Made by a program: the position numbers and the translations under genes | Notes under the pieces: model-generated | The model's input: the letters and a program-made list of their open reading frames with translations, nothing else | What the model was told of the DNA's origin: nothing | Database searches by the model: none | Shown: positions 1-8,735 of the stretch, in pieces | Layout: every line of letters starts with the position of its first letter | How positions within the stretch are numbered: the first letter of the stretch is position 1 | From: Ariolimax columbianus | Taxonomy: Eukaryota; Mollusca; Gastropoda; Stylommatophora; Arionidae | Direction of reading: 5' to 3' | NCBI GenBank assembly: GCA_036924085.1 | Contig: JAVGWX010000011.1 | Coordinates: forward strand, 17,809,108-17,873,107 | Length of the DNA stretch: 64,000 nt

Positions 1-685
1 TTCAAATGTTGCCACGTGTTATGTTATGTTATGTCATGTTCTAGCGAATCAACTTCACAACACTGCCGGCAGACCAGCAGGTTCTCAGTCTCTTTGATCA
101 AATAACGAATAGTGGGATCCATATGATTATATGTAGGTCGCTAGTTTTACACACTATTCATTGATTACAGCGATTATTTCAATTTCTGGTGACTGCCGAA
201 GGATTTAATAAGTCGGGGTTGTTCCTGCAGTTGCACGCAGTTTCAGTTGATCATTCAATAAATCAAGACCTTTCAGTTGCCTGCAGAACATAAGTACCTC
301 AACAAATACTCGTCGAGTCTTCCTGTCATGCGCCATCATGTTCATCTCCTCCCTCCTCTACGACTTTTCTACTGTTTTTAGGTTTTTCTCGACTTTGCTT
401 CTTCGTGAGTGTTTAATTCTGCCCATATTTCTCTTGCCCTGGGGATTCCAGAATAGTGACTGTCTTGTAATGTCATTACAATGTATCCGCAATATATGCT
501 CTATCCATCGTCACCGCGTTCTCTTTACACTTAGTCCCACTGGCATATATCCGGTTCTTTCATACAGTCCTATCTTAGTGACTTTATTATACCATTGTAT
601 TCCCTCAATTCGGCGCAAGCATTCATTGAAGAAAGGTGGGACCTTTCAGTTGTACTTTTCTTTGTTCCCCACGTCACAGAGCAGT
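1..685. other. Unassigned sequence at the window edge
   Basis: No gene or repeat is recognised. A short run of TTATG-like pentamers lies near 20-45. The ORFs here lack domain motifs. The part around 430-690 resembles sequence near 46670-46710 (a shared 'ggattccagaa' stretch), so it may be an old repeat, but I cannot place it. Confidence 0.4.
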
Positions 686-699
686 ACAATATGACGGAC
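686..699. repeat. Target-site duplication, left arm (RNase H LINE copy 1)
   Basis: The sequence acaatatgacggac directly abuts the GAA-rich 3' tail. Its partner at 1308-1321 is acaatatgacgtac, 13 of 14 identical. Confidence 0.75.
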
Positions 700-1307
700 T
701 TCTTCTTCGTACGCTGTGAAACGTCAACCTGTATTTGTTCGAAGAAAGCAGCGGTCATCCTGAGGCTGACGACACTGCCATAGAGCTTGTCTAGTGTTGT
801 CACTGGTGATGGCCACATGTACTTTCTCTGGTCATCGTATGTCGAGCAGTTTTGCAGCAGATGTTCAGCTGTCATTTTCCCAGTACGACAAGTGCATTCG
901 TCAGTGCCACCTATCTTCATTTTATTGAATAGGTGGTACCTCAGTCTGTTGTGGCCTGTGCGGAGTCTGAAGACCACAACCTGCTCTCTTCTGTTCAACT
1001 GTTAATAGGCATCATTTGTTTGTGTAGCCAGTATATTCTGTTTCCCATGTGGCCATGCATCTGGCCCTAATAAGCCTTTTGGACTCTTCGTAGGTCACAC
1101 TAGAATCTGGTTGTGGTATTGCACCTTCTTTTTCCAGTCTGTCTGCCTCCCCGTTGCCTTGGATGTTACAGTGGGATAGAACCCACTGTACCACTACTCT
1201 TTTTGGTGCGGACTGCTGGCATAGTTGACAGAGTACTGCTCTTAAATCATTAAGTTCAGTATTTTTCTGGCTTTGTAGTGCTGTGACTACGGCCCGGGCA
1301 TCTGTAA
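700..1307 (-). pseudogene. RNase H LINE, copy 1 (5'-truncated, broken)
   Basis: This is the 3' end of a non-LTR retrotransposon whose polyprotein ends in an RNase H domain and a Cys/His tail. On the minus strand it reads FTDARAVVTAL, then SHCNIQGNGEADRLEKEG (the His/Asp block of RNase H), then after a stop near 1000 the tail FRLRTGHNRLRYHLFNK with TDECTCRTGKMTAEHLLQ. The normal stop is lost: the codon after VDV is TCA instead of the TGA seen in the other copies, so the ORF runs into flanking DNA. A 14-bp target duplication with one mismatch flanks it: acaatatgacggac at 686-699 and acaatatgacgtac at 1308-1321. The 3' tail is GAA-rich, as in copies at 12068, 32713 and 35036. It is an inactive insertion. 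Confidence 0.88.
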
Positions 1308-1639
1308 ACAATATGACGTACTTGACATTGGAGATCTGTATTTTTGTGGCGGACTCAATTTCCTTCAATTTCCACAAATATCATAAATAAGTTGGTTTTG
1401 TCATCTCATGAGAATGAACCCTTGTCAACTTCCAATGACGGCTTACAACGCTGGTAGATCTGGTTACACGGTAAGGGGGAGGCCCTAAGCCAAGGCAGGC
1501 GGATTATTGCAGTTAGAGTGATTACGCAACCACACGTGCTCACATTGACTGGCGCAACTTACTTGTCACAGGACAGACGACTTTAAGTTTCCCCCGACGC
1601 TCAACGGCACAAGTAGACAGAAAACTAACCGACTAACCA

Positions 1640-1960
1640 AATATCGCAATAAAACCCGCTCTTGTCTTTTGTGTTCTGAATTTGAAATCTGTCAGTACCT
1701 CCGACTCTCTCTGTATTACTACGAAGATGGCCGGCCCTGAGACCTTTTCCCCAACTATAATTCCCCATAGAGAAGATATTTTGGTATTCTGCCATCATCC
1801 ATCCTTCGAATGTGTCCCAGCCAGCGGAGCCTTCGATGATTAAGCATGGGAAAGATTGTGACAGTGCCTGTTCTCCCCAACTCCTCTGCATTGGTGATCT
1901 TGTCTTGCCACCCAAAGCCCAAGATTCTGCGCAGGCACCTCATGTGATAGCTGTTTAACC
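1640..1960 (-). pseudogene. LINE reverse-transcriptase C-terminal fragment
   Basis: The minus strand encodes RCLRRILGFGWQDKITN, then RRLRWLGHIRRMDDGRIPK and LLYGEL. This block follows the palm and thumb in RTE/CR1-type LINE ORF2 proteins. A stop follows LLYGEL, and the RT palm motifs are absent, so this is a dead 3' remnant. Similar but distinct tails occur at 5340, 15960, 48900 and 62000. Confidence 0.8.
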
Positions 1961-2084
1961 ATAAATATAACTTTGGTAAACACTACAACAGATACAAATG
2001 GGACATAAATACTTCCATCACATAGCCGTTTCTGCAATACCTTAAACTTTGGTCCCTTTAAGATGAACCGAAGCCGAGGCAGAA

Positions 2085-2760
2085 TCTCTCCATCACTCTC
2101 CCACTCGCTTTCTCTCATTACTCTTTCCTCTGTCGCTCTGTTTATCTATTTTTCCTTCTATATTTTCTTAATCACTCTAGTTGCGAAATGCCACTGTATC
2201 TGATTTTTACATTATTAGACTTGTGTTTCTGTCTGTTGTTATCCATTTTCTTTCCTCCTTCTCTCATAACTATTTATATTTCTTAAGATCTGATTCTTTC
2301 TTTAATTTCCAACCCTTGTTTCTTATTTTTTACATCGTATTGTCTTTGTATTCTTCTTGTCTCACATCTATCTTGAATTTTCTCTAAATTGATATACCAT
2401 TCGTCTTCGTTCGTTCTTATTCTTCTAGTCTCTCTCTCTCTCTCTCTCGCTCTCATCTTGTTTTTTTTTCTTTTCTCTTTATGCCATCTTTAAATATATC
2501 GGTGCATCTCTCATTAACTCACATACATTTCTCTCTCTAACTTCTTTTTTTTCTATTTGTCTCTCACTATTTCCTTCTGTTTTATTTCTATTTGTGTGTC
2601 TGTTTATTTCTCTCATTTTCTTTCTGTGTATCTCTCTCTGTCTCTCGTCTTGTTTTGTTTGTTTATGTCTCTCTTTTTTTCTCTGTTTATCTCCATCTTA
2701 TCCTGTCTGTTTATCTCTCTTTTTCAAACTCTATTTCTCACTCCGCGTAACAATTTATAA
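2085..2760. repeat. Pyrimidine-rich low-complexity tract
   Basis: About 670 bp of T/C-rich sequence with a (TC)n run near 2429-2449 and repeated 'tctctg'/'tttat' words. The Ser/Phe/Leu ORFs in it are composition artefacts. Its strand asymmetry resembles the purine tract at 6259-7172, but the sequences are unrelated. Confidence 0.75.
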
Positions 2761-2951
2761 TACAGAATAGACTTGCATATTGCTTGGCTCCAACCCAAGA
2801 CGGTGCCACTCAAAATTTCATATAACACACGCCTGCTTCCCATCCACTTTAATCTAATATTTCCATGAAATGTATGTTTCCACGTTCAAGATGAAACAAA
2901 ATTACACCATCTTGTCAATGTTACATTTTTCTGCCCTTACTTTCTTTTCAG

Positions 2952-3119
2952 GGAAAAAGGAAAAGCGGAAACGATTTCGAGTTGGATTTTCTCTAAAACG
3001 AACACCTTCAGGTCGATGGAGTCGAAAAAAGAAGACCTCTTCTCTGAACGGAAACCGGCCAGTTTCGTGCCCAGATCCACTTAAAGAGAAACATACAGAG
3101 ATTCCATTCAGACCCCAGA
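2952..3119 (+). CDS. Candidate internal exon, lysine/arginine-rich (possible 5' exon of the AKAP-like gene)
   Basis: A strong acceptor (pyrimidine run ending ttcttttcag at 2942-2951) precedes an open 168-bp segment that ends at a plausible donor, aga|gtacgt (GT at 3120-3121). Both boundaries are phase 1, so the exon is symmetric. Inside are KRKRFRVGFSLKRTPSGR and WSRKKKTSSLNGN: basic, serine-containing sequence resembling the basic block GFLKKISIGPRLRTAILR of the large exon at 21741. The phase also matches that exon, which needs one base from upstream. A gap of 18.6 kb would have to be an intron full of repeats. This is an inference from splice signals, phase and composition; no domain is recognised and it could be chance. 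Confidence 0.35.
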
Positions 3120-3261
3120 GTACGTGATTGATTAATTGATGGCAGAATTATTTTTGTCTTTGTCATTTTCATCAGCTACGATAATGTATTTATTTGAACT
3201 TTCCTTTGCTTTGCTATTTTGTTTTGATGTTTTGTTTGTTTCATTTTTGTTTTGTTGGTTT

Positions 3262-3330
3262 CATCAAATCAATCAATCAATCAAAGCCCGTCGCGAATCT
3301 CGTCGCATAGGCCATTAACAACATGTCGCC
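3262..3330 (-). repeat. LINE/SINE 3' tail with (TGAT)n terminus
   Basis: On the minus strand the sequence ends ggcctatgcgacgag...gggctttgattgattgattg. It resembles the 3' ends at 8736-8790 (gacgggccttggtcgccta, then ttgattgat) and 57340-57400 (ggcctatgcgaac, then attatt). It is a short tail without coding sequence. Confidence 0.5.
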
Positions 3331-3547
3331 AGCATTCACTGTCCTGGGCTACTTTTTCTGCCTTTGCCCAGATGCAATCATTGAATCTTAGTTTTTAAAT
3401 CACATTCTCTTCGCTGTGTATGTTTATTTTCACATCTCTTTTCTTTTTTATTGAGGACAATGTAAGAGCCTACCTGGCTACGTTGGACTGTGTCTTCCGC
3501 AGCGTATGTTGTGTTAAGCCCTATTTTTATACTGTTTATTTCACAAT

Positions 3548-3800
3548 ATGAAGCAGCGTGACCTATGGGTAAAATATCCTTTTCACAATATGAAGCAGCG
3601 TGGCCTAGGGGTAAAATATCCTTTTCACAATATGAAGCAGCGTGACCTATGGGTAAAATATCCTTTTCACAATATGAAGCAGCGTGACCTATGGGTAAAA
3701 TATCCTTTTCACAATATAAAGCAGCGTGACCTAGGGGTAAAACATCTTTTTCACAATCCCAACGTATCCGATTCGATTCCCTCCGTGTCCTGTTTGATAG
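3548..3800 (+). repeat. 42-bp tandem repeat x5 built from the 5' half of a tRNA-like SINE head
   Basis: Five units of 42 bp (3548-3757) each contain gcagcgtgacctatgggtaa; the last has gacctaggggtaaaac, an A-box-like sequence. The last unit continues into a B-box-like gattcgattccc near 3769-3782, as in a tRNA-derived head. The apparent ORF repeating MKQRDLWVKYPFHN is a 42-bp artefact, because 42 is divisible by three. Confidence 0.65.
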
Positions 3801-3869
3801 ACACCTTTTTTGCTTCTCTCTGCACGATCCCTTCTCCGCCTAAGAAAAGCAGTGACAACCTACCGTACT

Positions 3870-4050
3870 GCACACAAGCAAAGAACCTTATCATTCTCAT
3901 TATGCCATGTTATACAAGATCCATTCACAAGGGCTGCCCATGCCTTACTGTCTTGGACAACCTTTCGCGCAGTGTCCCATTTCAGAGATGCGCTGCCCAG
4001 CTCATCATACATAGTGCGTCTCCAAGCAGTTCTTGATCTAACTTTCGGGA
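3870..4050 (-). pseudogene. LINE ORF2 C-terminal remnant
   Basis: The minus strand reads RSRTAWRRTMYDELGSASL, then KWDTARKVVQDSKAW and SCITWH before a stop. This resembles the extreme C-terminus of LINE ORF2 proteins that ends in 'TWRR...DR..W..L...LC'. No RT core is present. It abuts repeat family S1 at about 4050. Confidence 0.55.
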
Positions 4051-4395
4051 TCAAGATGCTGAGCAGCGCATGAGCTGCAGTGGTCAGGGACCCATAGCTG
4101 ACTGCTAGCGTCAGGGCCAGCGAACCAAAGCTGCCAAGAACCTTATATACCTCCATGCGGTGATCCTGGATAACAGGTTGCAGCAGAGCAGACTGGCTAA
4201 GGAGAGGGGATCGAAGAGGGAATGCTAACCCGATACTCAAAAAATGCTTGCTGAAGTCGGATGGGTTGGACCGAAAGGTGCAAATATCGCAATCAAGCTG
4301 TAAACTACGACACAACACATTCCCTTATCTGGACTACATTCTGCTACGTAAGCCCTTTCAGGGCTTGGTAAGGGAGGTTGAGAACGAACGAATCC
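4050..4395 (+). repeat. Dispersed repeat family S1, copy a
   Basis: About 345 bp including ctgactgctagcgtcaggg, then gcagcagagcagactggc, then accgaaaggtgcaaatatcg, ending gaacgaacgaa. Other copies are at 21225-21570 (minus), 38290-38480, 43330-43560 (minus), 50395-50760 and 58845-59290. It is non-coding. A SINE or MITE origin is possible; I see neither a tRNA head nor terminal inverted repeats. Confidence 0.8.
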
Positions 4396-4529
4396 AAGCC
4401 AAGCCAATAGATTCCCAAATTGGTTTCATCACGGCAAAGGCAGCCCTTACCTTATTTAAGCAGGATATGATATCCTTCACATTACCTCATTGAAGTGATA
4501 CCACACTTCCGAGATTAAGTAAACTGTTT

Positions 4530-4790
4530 TATATTCTCCAACATTTCTATATTCTCCAACATTTCTATAATTCTCCAACATTTCTATATTCCCCATTTCT
4601 TTATTCTCCAACATTTCTATATTCTCCATTTCTATATTCTCCAACATTTCTATAATTCTCCAACATTTCTATAATTCTCCAACATTTCTATAATTCTCCA
4701 ACATTTATATAATTCTCCAACATTTCTATATTCTCCATTTCTTTATTCTCCAACATTTCTATATTCCCCAACATTTAGTTTCCCAGAGAC
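4530..4790. repeat. 18-19-bp minisatellite (attctccaacatttctat)n
   Basis: About 14 units of attctccaacatttctat occur, with interspersed shortened units (attctccatttctat). No gene content. Confidence 0.9.
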
Positions 4791-4889
4791 ACTCGTTGTT
4801 GGTTTGCACTATTGGTCATAATTGGAGTTTTCTTCATGACGCTCTTATCTTGGAAATGCTCGTATTTGTCAGCTAGGAGGGCTCTATAT

Positions 4890-5965
4890 CATCTTCAAAA
4901 TGCCACTATCAATGGCCGTAAGTTGAAGTCGGTGGAACGCTTTGTTTTCCTCTGGCAGTAAACTCTCCAGAGCATTCCATATTGATGATGAAGTGAACTC
5001 GAGAATTGCGAAAGCATGTACAGCCTTTGGAAAACTAAGATCCTCAGTTTGAGACCGGAGAGGAATTAAGCATATAACATAATTGAAGGTTTATGGCAGT
5101 AGCCGTCTTACCAACTCTTCTATACGCCTGTGAAACCTGGACTGTGTACAGTCGTCTTACCAACTCTTCTATACGCCTGTGAAACCTGGACCGGGTACAG
5201 TCGTCCTACCAACTCTTCTGTACGCCTGTGAAACCTGGACTGTGTACAGTCGTCCTACCAACTCTTCTGTACGCCTGTGAAACCTGGACTGTGTACAGTC
5301 GTCCTTCCAACTCGTATGTACGCCTGTTAAACCTGGACTGTGTACAATCGGCAGGCGAAGAAGCTTGACCACTTCCATCTGGGCTGCCTAAGGAAACTGC
5401 TGGATAAGAAACGACAGGATAGGATCAGAGATGTAACAGTTCTTTCGCGGGCTGGCATGACAATCATTCACACAACCCTGTGCAAATCGCAGCTTAGATG
5501 GACTAGCCATGTTGTCCTCATGTCAGATGAGCGGCTTCCAAAGAAAATATTCTATGGCGAGCTTGAGCCATGTGTAAGTGATTTCGCGGTGGCCAATTAA
5601 AACGGTACAAAGATACTCTATAAGCCTCATAGATGAACTGCAACTTTCGCCCTGATAATTGCTGATCGCTCTGCCTGGCATAGTAACATCTCTTCTCGCA
5701 CAAAACACATGAAGCAGACAAGAATCTAAGAAGCTGCACGAAGACAAGCGACACGATAGGCAAGAGAGGAGTTGCCTCCTGCTGACGGTCAGACAGTTTC
5801 TCTACTCTCAGTGCGACAGAATATTTTGGGCTTGGATTGGTTTGATCAGCCACCTACGAACTCACTTGAGATTACAATGTGGTCCTCTTCAGAAACGATG
5901 GACAAACAACAATCATCTGCACAATTTCCAGAAACTTATAACAGCCAAAGAGGATCCCGGTTATA
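4890..5965 (+). pseudogene. C2H2-tailed LINE ORF2 remnant with internal 49-bp amplification
   Basis: An old LINE ORF2 3' half. In shifting frames it reads DDEVNSRIAKACTAFGKLR, then the amplified LPTLLYACETWTVY segment (five copies, 5104-5348), then LDHFHLGCLRKLLDKK and MSDERLPKKIFYGELE. Near 5800-5870 a decayed finger reads IGLISHLRTH, the same place and pattern as CPICSRCF...SHMRTH in the copy at 15842. Multiple stops and frameshifts mean it is inactive. The tail past 5600 is recognised mainly by comparison with that copy. Confidence 0.75.
5104..5348 (+). repeat. 49-bp tandem array x5 inside a LINE RT ORF
   Basis: Units begin at 5104, 5153, 5202, 5251 and 5300, exactly 49 bp apart, each containing cgcctgtgaaacctggac. 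Each encodes the RT motif LLYACETWTVY, present once in intact relatives (ALLYACESWTVYS-type at 15920-15960). Since 49 is not a multiple of three, each unit shifts the frame. Confidence 0.93.
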
Positions 5966-6258
5966 AGAAGCGACATTCTGTAAAGGCACTGCTACGTACA
6001 TGTTTTACATTCTTTTCCAATTGCATCATTTACTTAGAAGGTCGCCTCTAGATCAGACTACTGGTACATGGGTTCAAAGATTAGACTAACTGACCCTCCC
6101 AAGCGAATCAACAAGTCTGCATCGGGCAAGCACACTTATCATGCACACAAAAACACATTGCTATTGATATAAGCCTCTGCATAATGTTGGATACAGGCTT
6201 CCTGTAAAGGAACCAACTTGAGTTGAAACTTGTGCTTTACATTGGAAGGAAAAGGTAA

Positions 6259-7172
6259 ATGACTGCAATTGTTTGGAGGAGAAGAAGGAAGAGAGCGAAA
6301 GAACGAGGAAGAGGAAAGAAGAGGTGGGAAGAAGAAGCAGGAATAAGGGAGGGGTGGAGAAGGGGGGATGGGAATAGAGAAAGAAAAAGAAACAAGAAGC
6401 AGGAGGAAAGAAGAAGCAGGAAGAAAAGGGAAGAAGGGGAAGGAAAAAGGAAGAAAAAGCAGGAAGGAAGAAGCAGGAAGACGAAGAAGAAGAAGAAGCA
6501 AGAAAGAAGAAGGAAAAAAGAAGGGGAAGGACGATGTAAAACGAAGAAGGGAGTAAGAAGCATGAAGAAAGAAGAAACAGGAAGTTGGACGAGGAAGGAA
6601 GAAGAAAAAAGGAGCAGGAAGAAAGAAAAAGGAAGAAGTGTAAGAAGGAGAATAAGAAGAAGGAAGAGTAAGAAAGAAGCAAGGTTATGGAGGAAGAAGT
6701 AGGAAGAGAAGAAGAGGAAAAATAAGAAGAAAGAGAAGAAGAGGAAAAATAAGAAGAAGGAAGAGTAAGAAAGAAGCAAGGTTATGGAGGAAGAAGAAGA
6801 AAGAGAAGAAGAGGAAAAATAAGAAGAAGGAAGAGTAAGAAAGAAGCAAGGTTATGGAGGAAGAAGTAGGAAGAGAAGAAGAGGAAAAATAAGAAGAAGG
6901 AAGAGTAAGAAAGAAGCAAGGTTATGGAGGAAGAAGAAGAAAGAGAAGAAGAGGAAAAATAAGAAGAAGGAGGAGTAAGAAAGAAGCAAGGTTATGGAGG
7001 AAGAAGAAGGAAGAGAAGAAGAGGAAAAATAAGAAGGAAGAGAAAAAGAGGAAAAATAAGAAGAAGGAAGAGAAGAAGAGGACAAATAAGAAGAAGGAAG
7101 AGTAAGAAAGAAGCAAGGTTATGGAGGAAGAAGTAGGAAGAGAAGAAGAGGAAAAATAGGAAGAAGAAGAAG
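6259..7172. repeat. Polypurine satellite (GAA/GGA-rich, about 70-bp units)
   Basis: About 0.9 kb of nearly pure purine on the + strand. The right half is tandem: the landmark ggttatggagg recurs at 6683, 6780, 6850, 6920, 6990 and 7117, giving 70-bp spacings with 97- and 127-bp variants. The overlapping 'proteins' on both strands (poly-Lys/Glu, poly-Ser/Phe/Leu) are artefacts. A mirror-symmetric purine tract of this length could adopt triplex (H-DNA) structure; that is an inference. Confidence 0.92.
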
Positions 7173-7694
7173 CCAAAAGCGTACTCGTACATTTGTTTTA
7201 TTTCCCTATTTTCGTCTCTGCCGTTGTCGAATCTGAGAAAGCAGCTTATTTAGGTTGCACAGCCGTCACACATCCATTACTGTTTGCATGTAAACTACAT
7301 TTTAAGATAGCTTGCTTACCCCATAACACCTTCTTGTACCAGACTCTATATATTTAAATTATTCCCATCTGCGATAGGGAACTGTATACATAGCAATGAC
7401 TTTTATCCAGAACTGTCCTTCGCGTAAAGACATTTAAAAAAAAAACAATGGTGAGGAAGAAGAAGAAGAAGAACAAGAAGAAGATAGCACAGCAATGCAA
7501 GAGGAGACAATCTTCGTATCGTTAGAATCAGAATCCCTGTTGAACAGACGTGTTGCCCTGCCAACTGCTTGCCATTTTAAACGCAGTGGGCTTTTGAGTT
7601 ATCATAACCATCATACGTGTTATTGTTGTTATTCCTCCTGTTTCTCTATTTTCCTCTTGTTATCTGCCGTTATTCATGCTATTGTTATTGTTGT
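7173..7694. other. Unassigned spacer
   Basis: No recognisable gene. A (GAA)n patch lies at 7450-7480, and (GTT)-rich sequence near 7620-7690 leads into the next repeat, as it does before the related copy at 29925. Confidence 0.4.
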
Positions 7695-8140
7695 GAATGT
7701 CCACATTGAGTAGGATTACTTTTTTGTGCGCCCTAAAAAGGACGTTAAGTGGCGGGTTGTCGTAGCTTTCCTTACACCCAAGCGTGCTGATGATGGTGGA
7801 CCGGGGTCCTCCAGTCGTTTGTGCTATGCTTGGCTTCATCGGCGCGTCACTCACTACTATGGGGATCACGTCTTAAGCCAGGATGTCATTAAAAGAGCCA
7901 ATTTTCAGGAAGGGCTACGAGAAAGCCAAGGTGAGGGTTTTGTAAAATGATATTTTGCCTAAACCTGACCAACATTTCTGATTAATATATTTTGCCTGAA
8001 CCTGACCAACATGTCCGATCCGTATATTTTGCCTGAATCTGACCAACATGTACGATCCGTATATTTTGCCTGAATCTGACCAACAATTCCGATCCGTATA
8101 TTTTGCCTGAATTTGACCAACATGTCCTATCAGTATATTT
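7695..8140 (+). repeat. Leader-plus-minisatellite element, copy 1
   Basis: A leader of about 240 bp (7712-7950; cgtgctgatgatggtggacc, then ggggatcacgtc) is followed by five 37-bp units starting tattttgcct at 7951, 7988, 8025, 8062 and 8099. Copies at 28420-28720 and 29925-30560 have the same leader in the same orientation followed by related units with the same 37-bp period. The arrangement resembles minisatellite-bearing non-autonomous elements known from molluscs. The class is inferred; no termini are defined. Confidence 0.75.
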
Positions 8141-8589
8141 CTTGATGTGCCGTCTTCTTAACGTGCACTTACGAGATCCGACTGAACTGACGTCCTCCTC
8201 TACCAGTTGTCAGCCACGTGTTTCTTGGCAATCCCGCTTGTCTATTCCTCTGTGGGTTCAAATACAGTGTATGTCTGGTTATAATGTCATACTTCGTTTT
8301 GAGAGTGTAACCTATCCATCCCAACTTTATCAGACTAACTTTCTGCTGTATTTGTTGTCGCCTTGTTCTTTCCCAACATATCTGCGTTTGTTATCACCTT
8401 TGGCCATCTGACAAGAAGTATGCAACCTAGAAACGTGTTAAGTAAGATCTACAGTCTGGATGTAGTAATATATAATACAACACCGTAACACCTGGCGAGC
8501 TAGTATCACCGAAGGTGCTCAGATCTCCGAAAATAAAACCATGGCGGAGAATCAGCGAAAGCGTGTTGTCTGAAAAAAATACAATAACC

Positions 8590-8702
8590 ACAACGATTTA
8601 ACTGCCTGCTCCCCACATGTGTGCCCTGAATGTGGTAGGGTGTGCCATTCAAGGATTGGTCTTTACAGCCATCAGAGAACACATTTTGCAGCAATAGTCT
8701 GA
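8590..8702 (+). pseudogene. LINE C-terminal C2H2 finger remnant
   Basis: The + strand encodes HVCPECGRVCHSRIGLYSHQ RTH and then a TGA stop at 8700-8702: a C2H2 finger with Cys-x2-Cys and His-x3-His. It matches the finger closing LINE ORF2 at 16425-16505 (CPICSRCF...SHMRTH). Upstream sequence is too degraded to recognise. It lies tail to tail with the minus-strand LINE that starts at 8736. Confidence 0.7.
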
Positions 8703-8735
8703 TGTTGTTGACATCTTTGTTTGCGATCAATCAAT

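Noticed and set aside
6139..7192. Overlapping ORFs of 60-180 codons on both strands, poly-Lys/Glu/Arg and poly-Ser/Phe/Leu
   Set aside because: Composition artefacts of the polypurine satellite, which has few possible stop codons.
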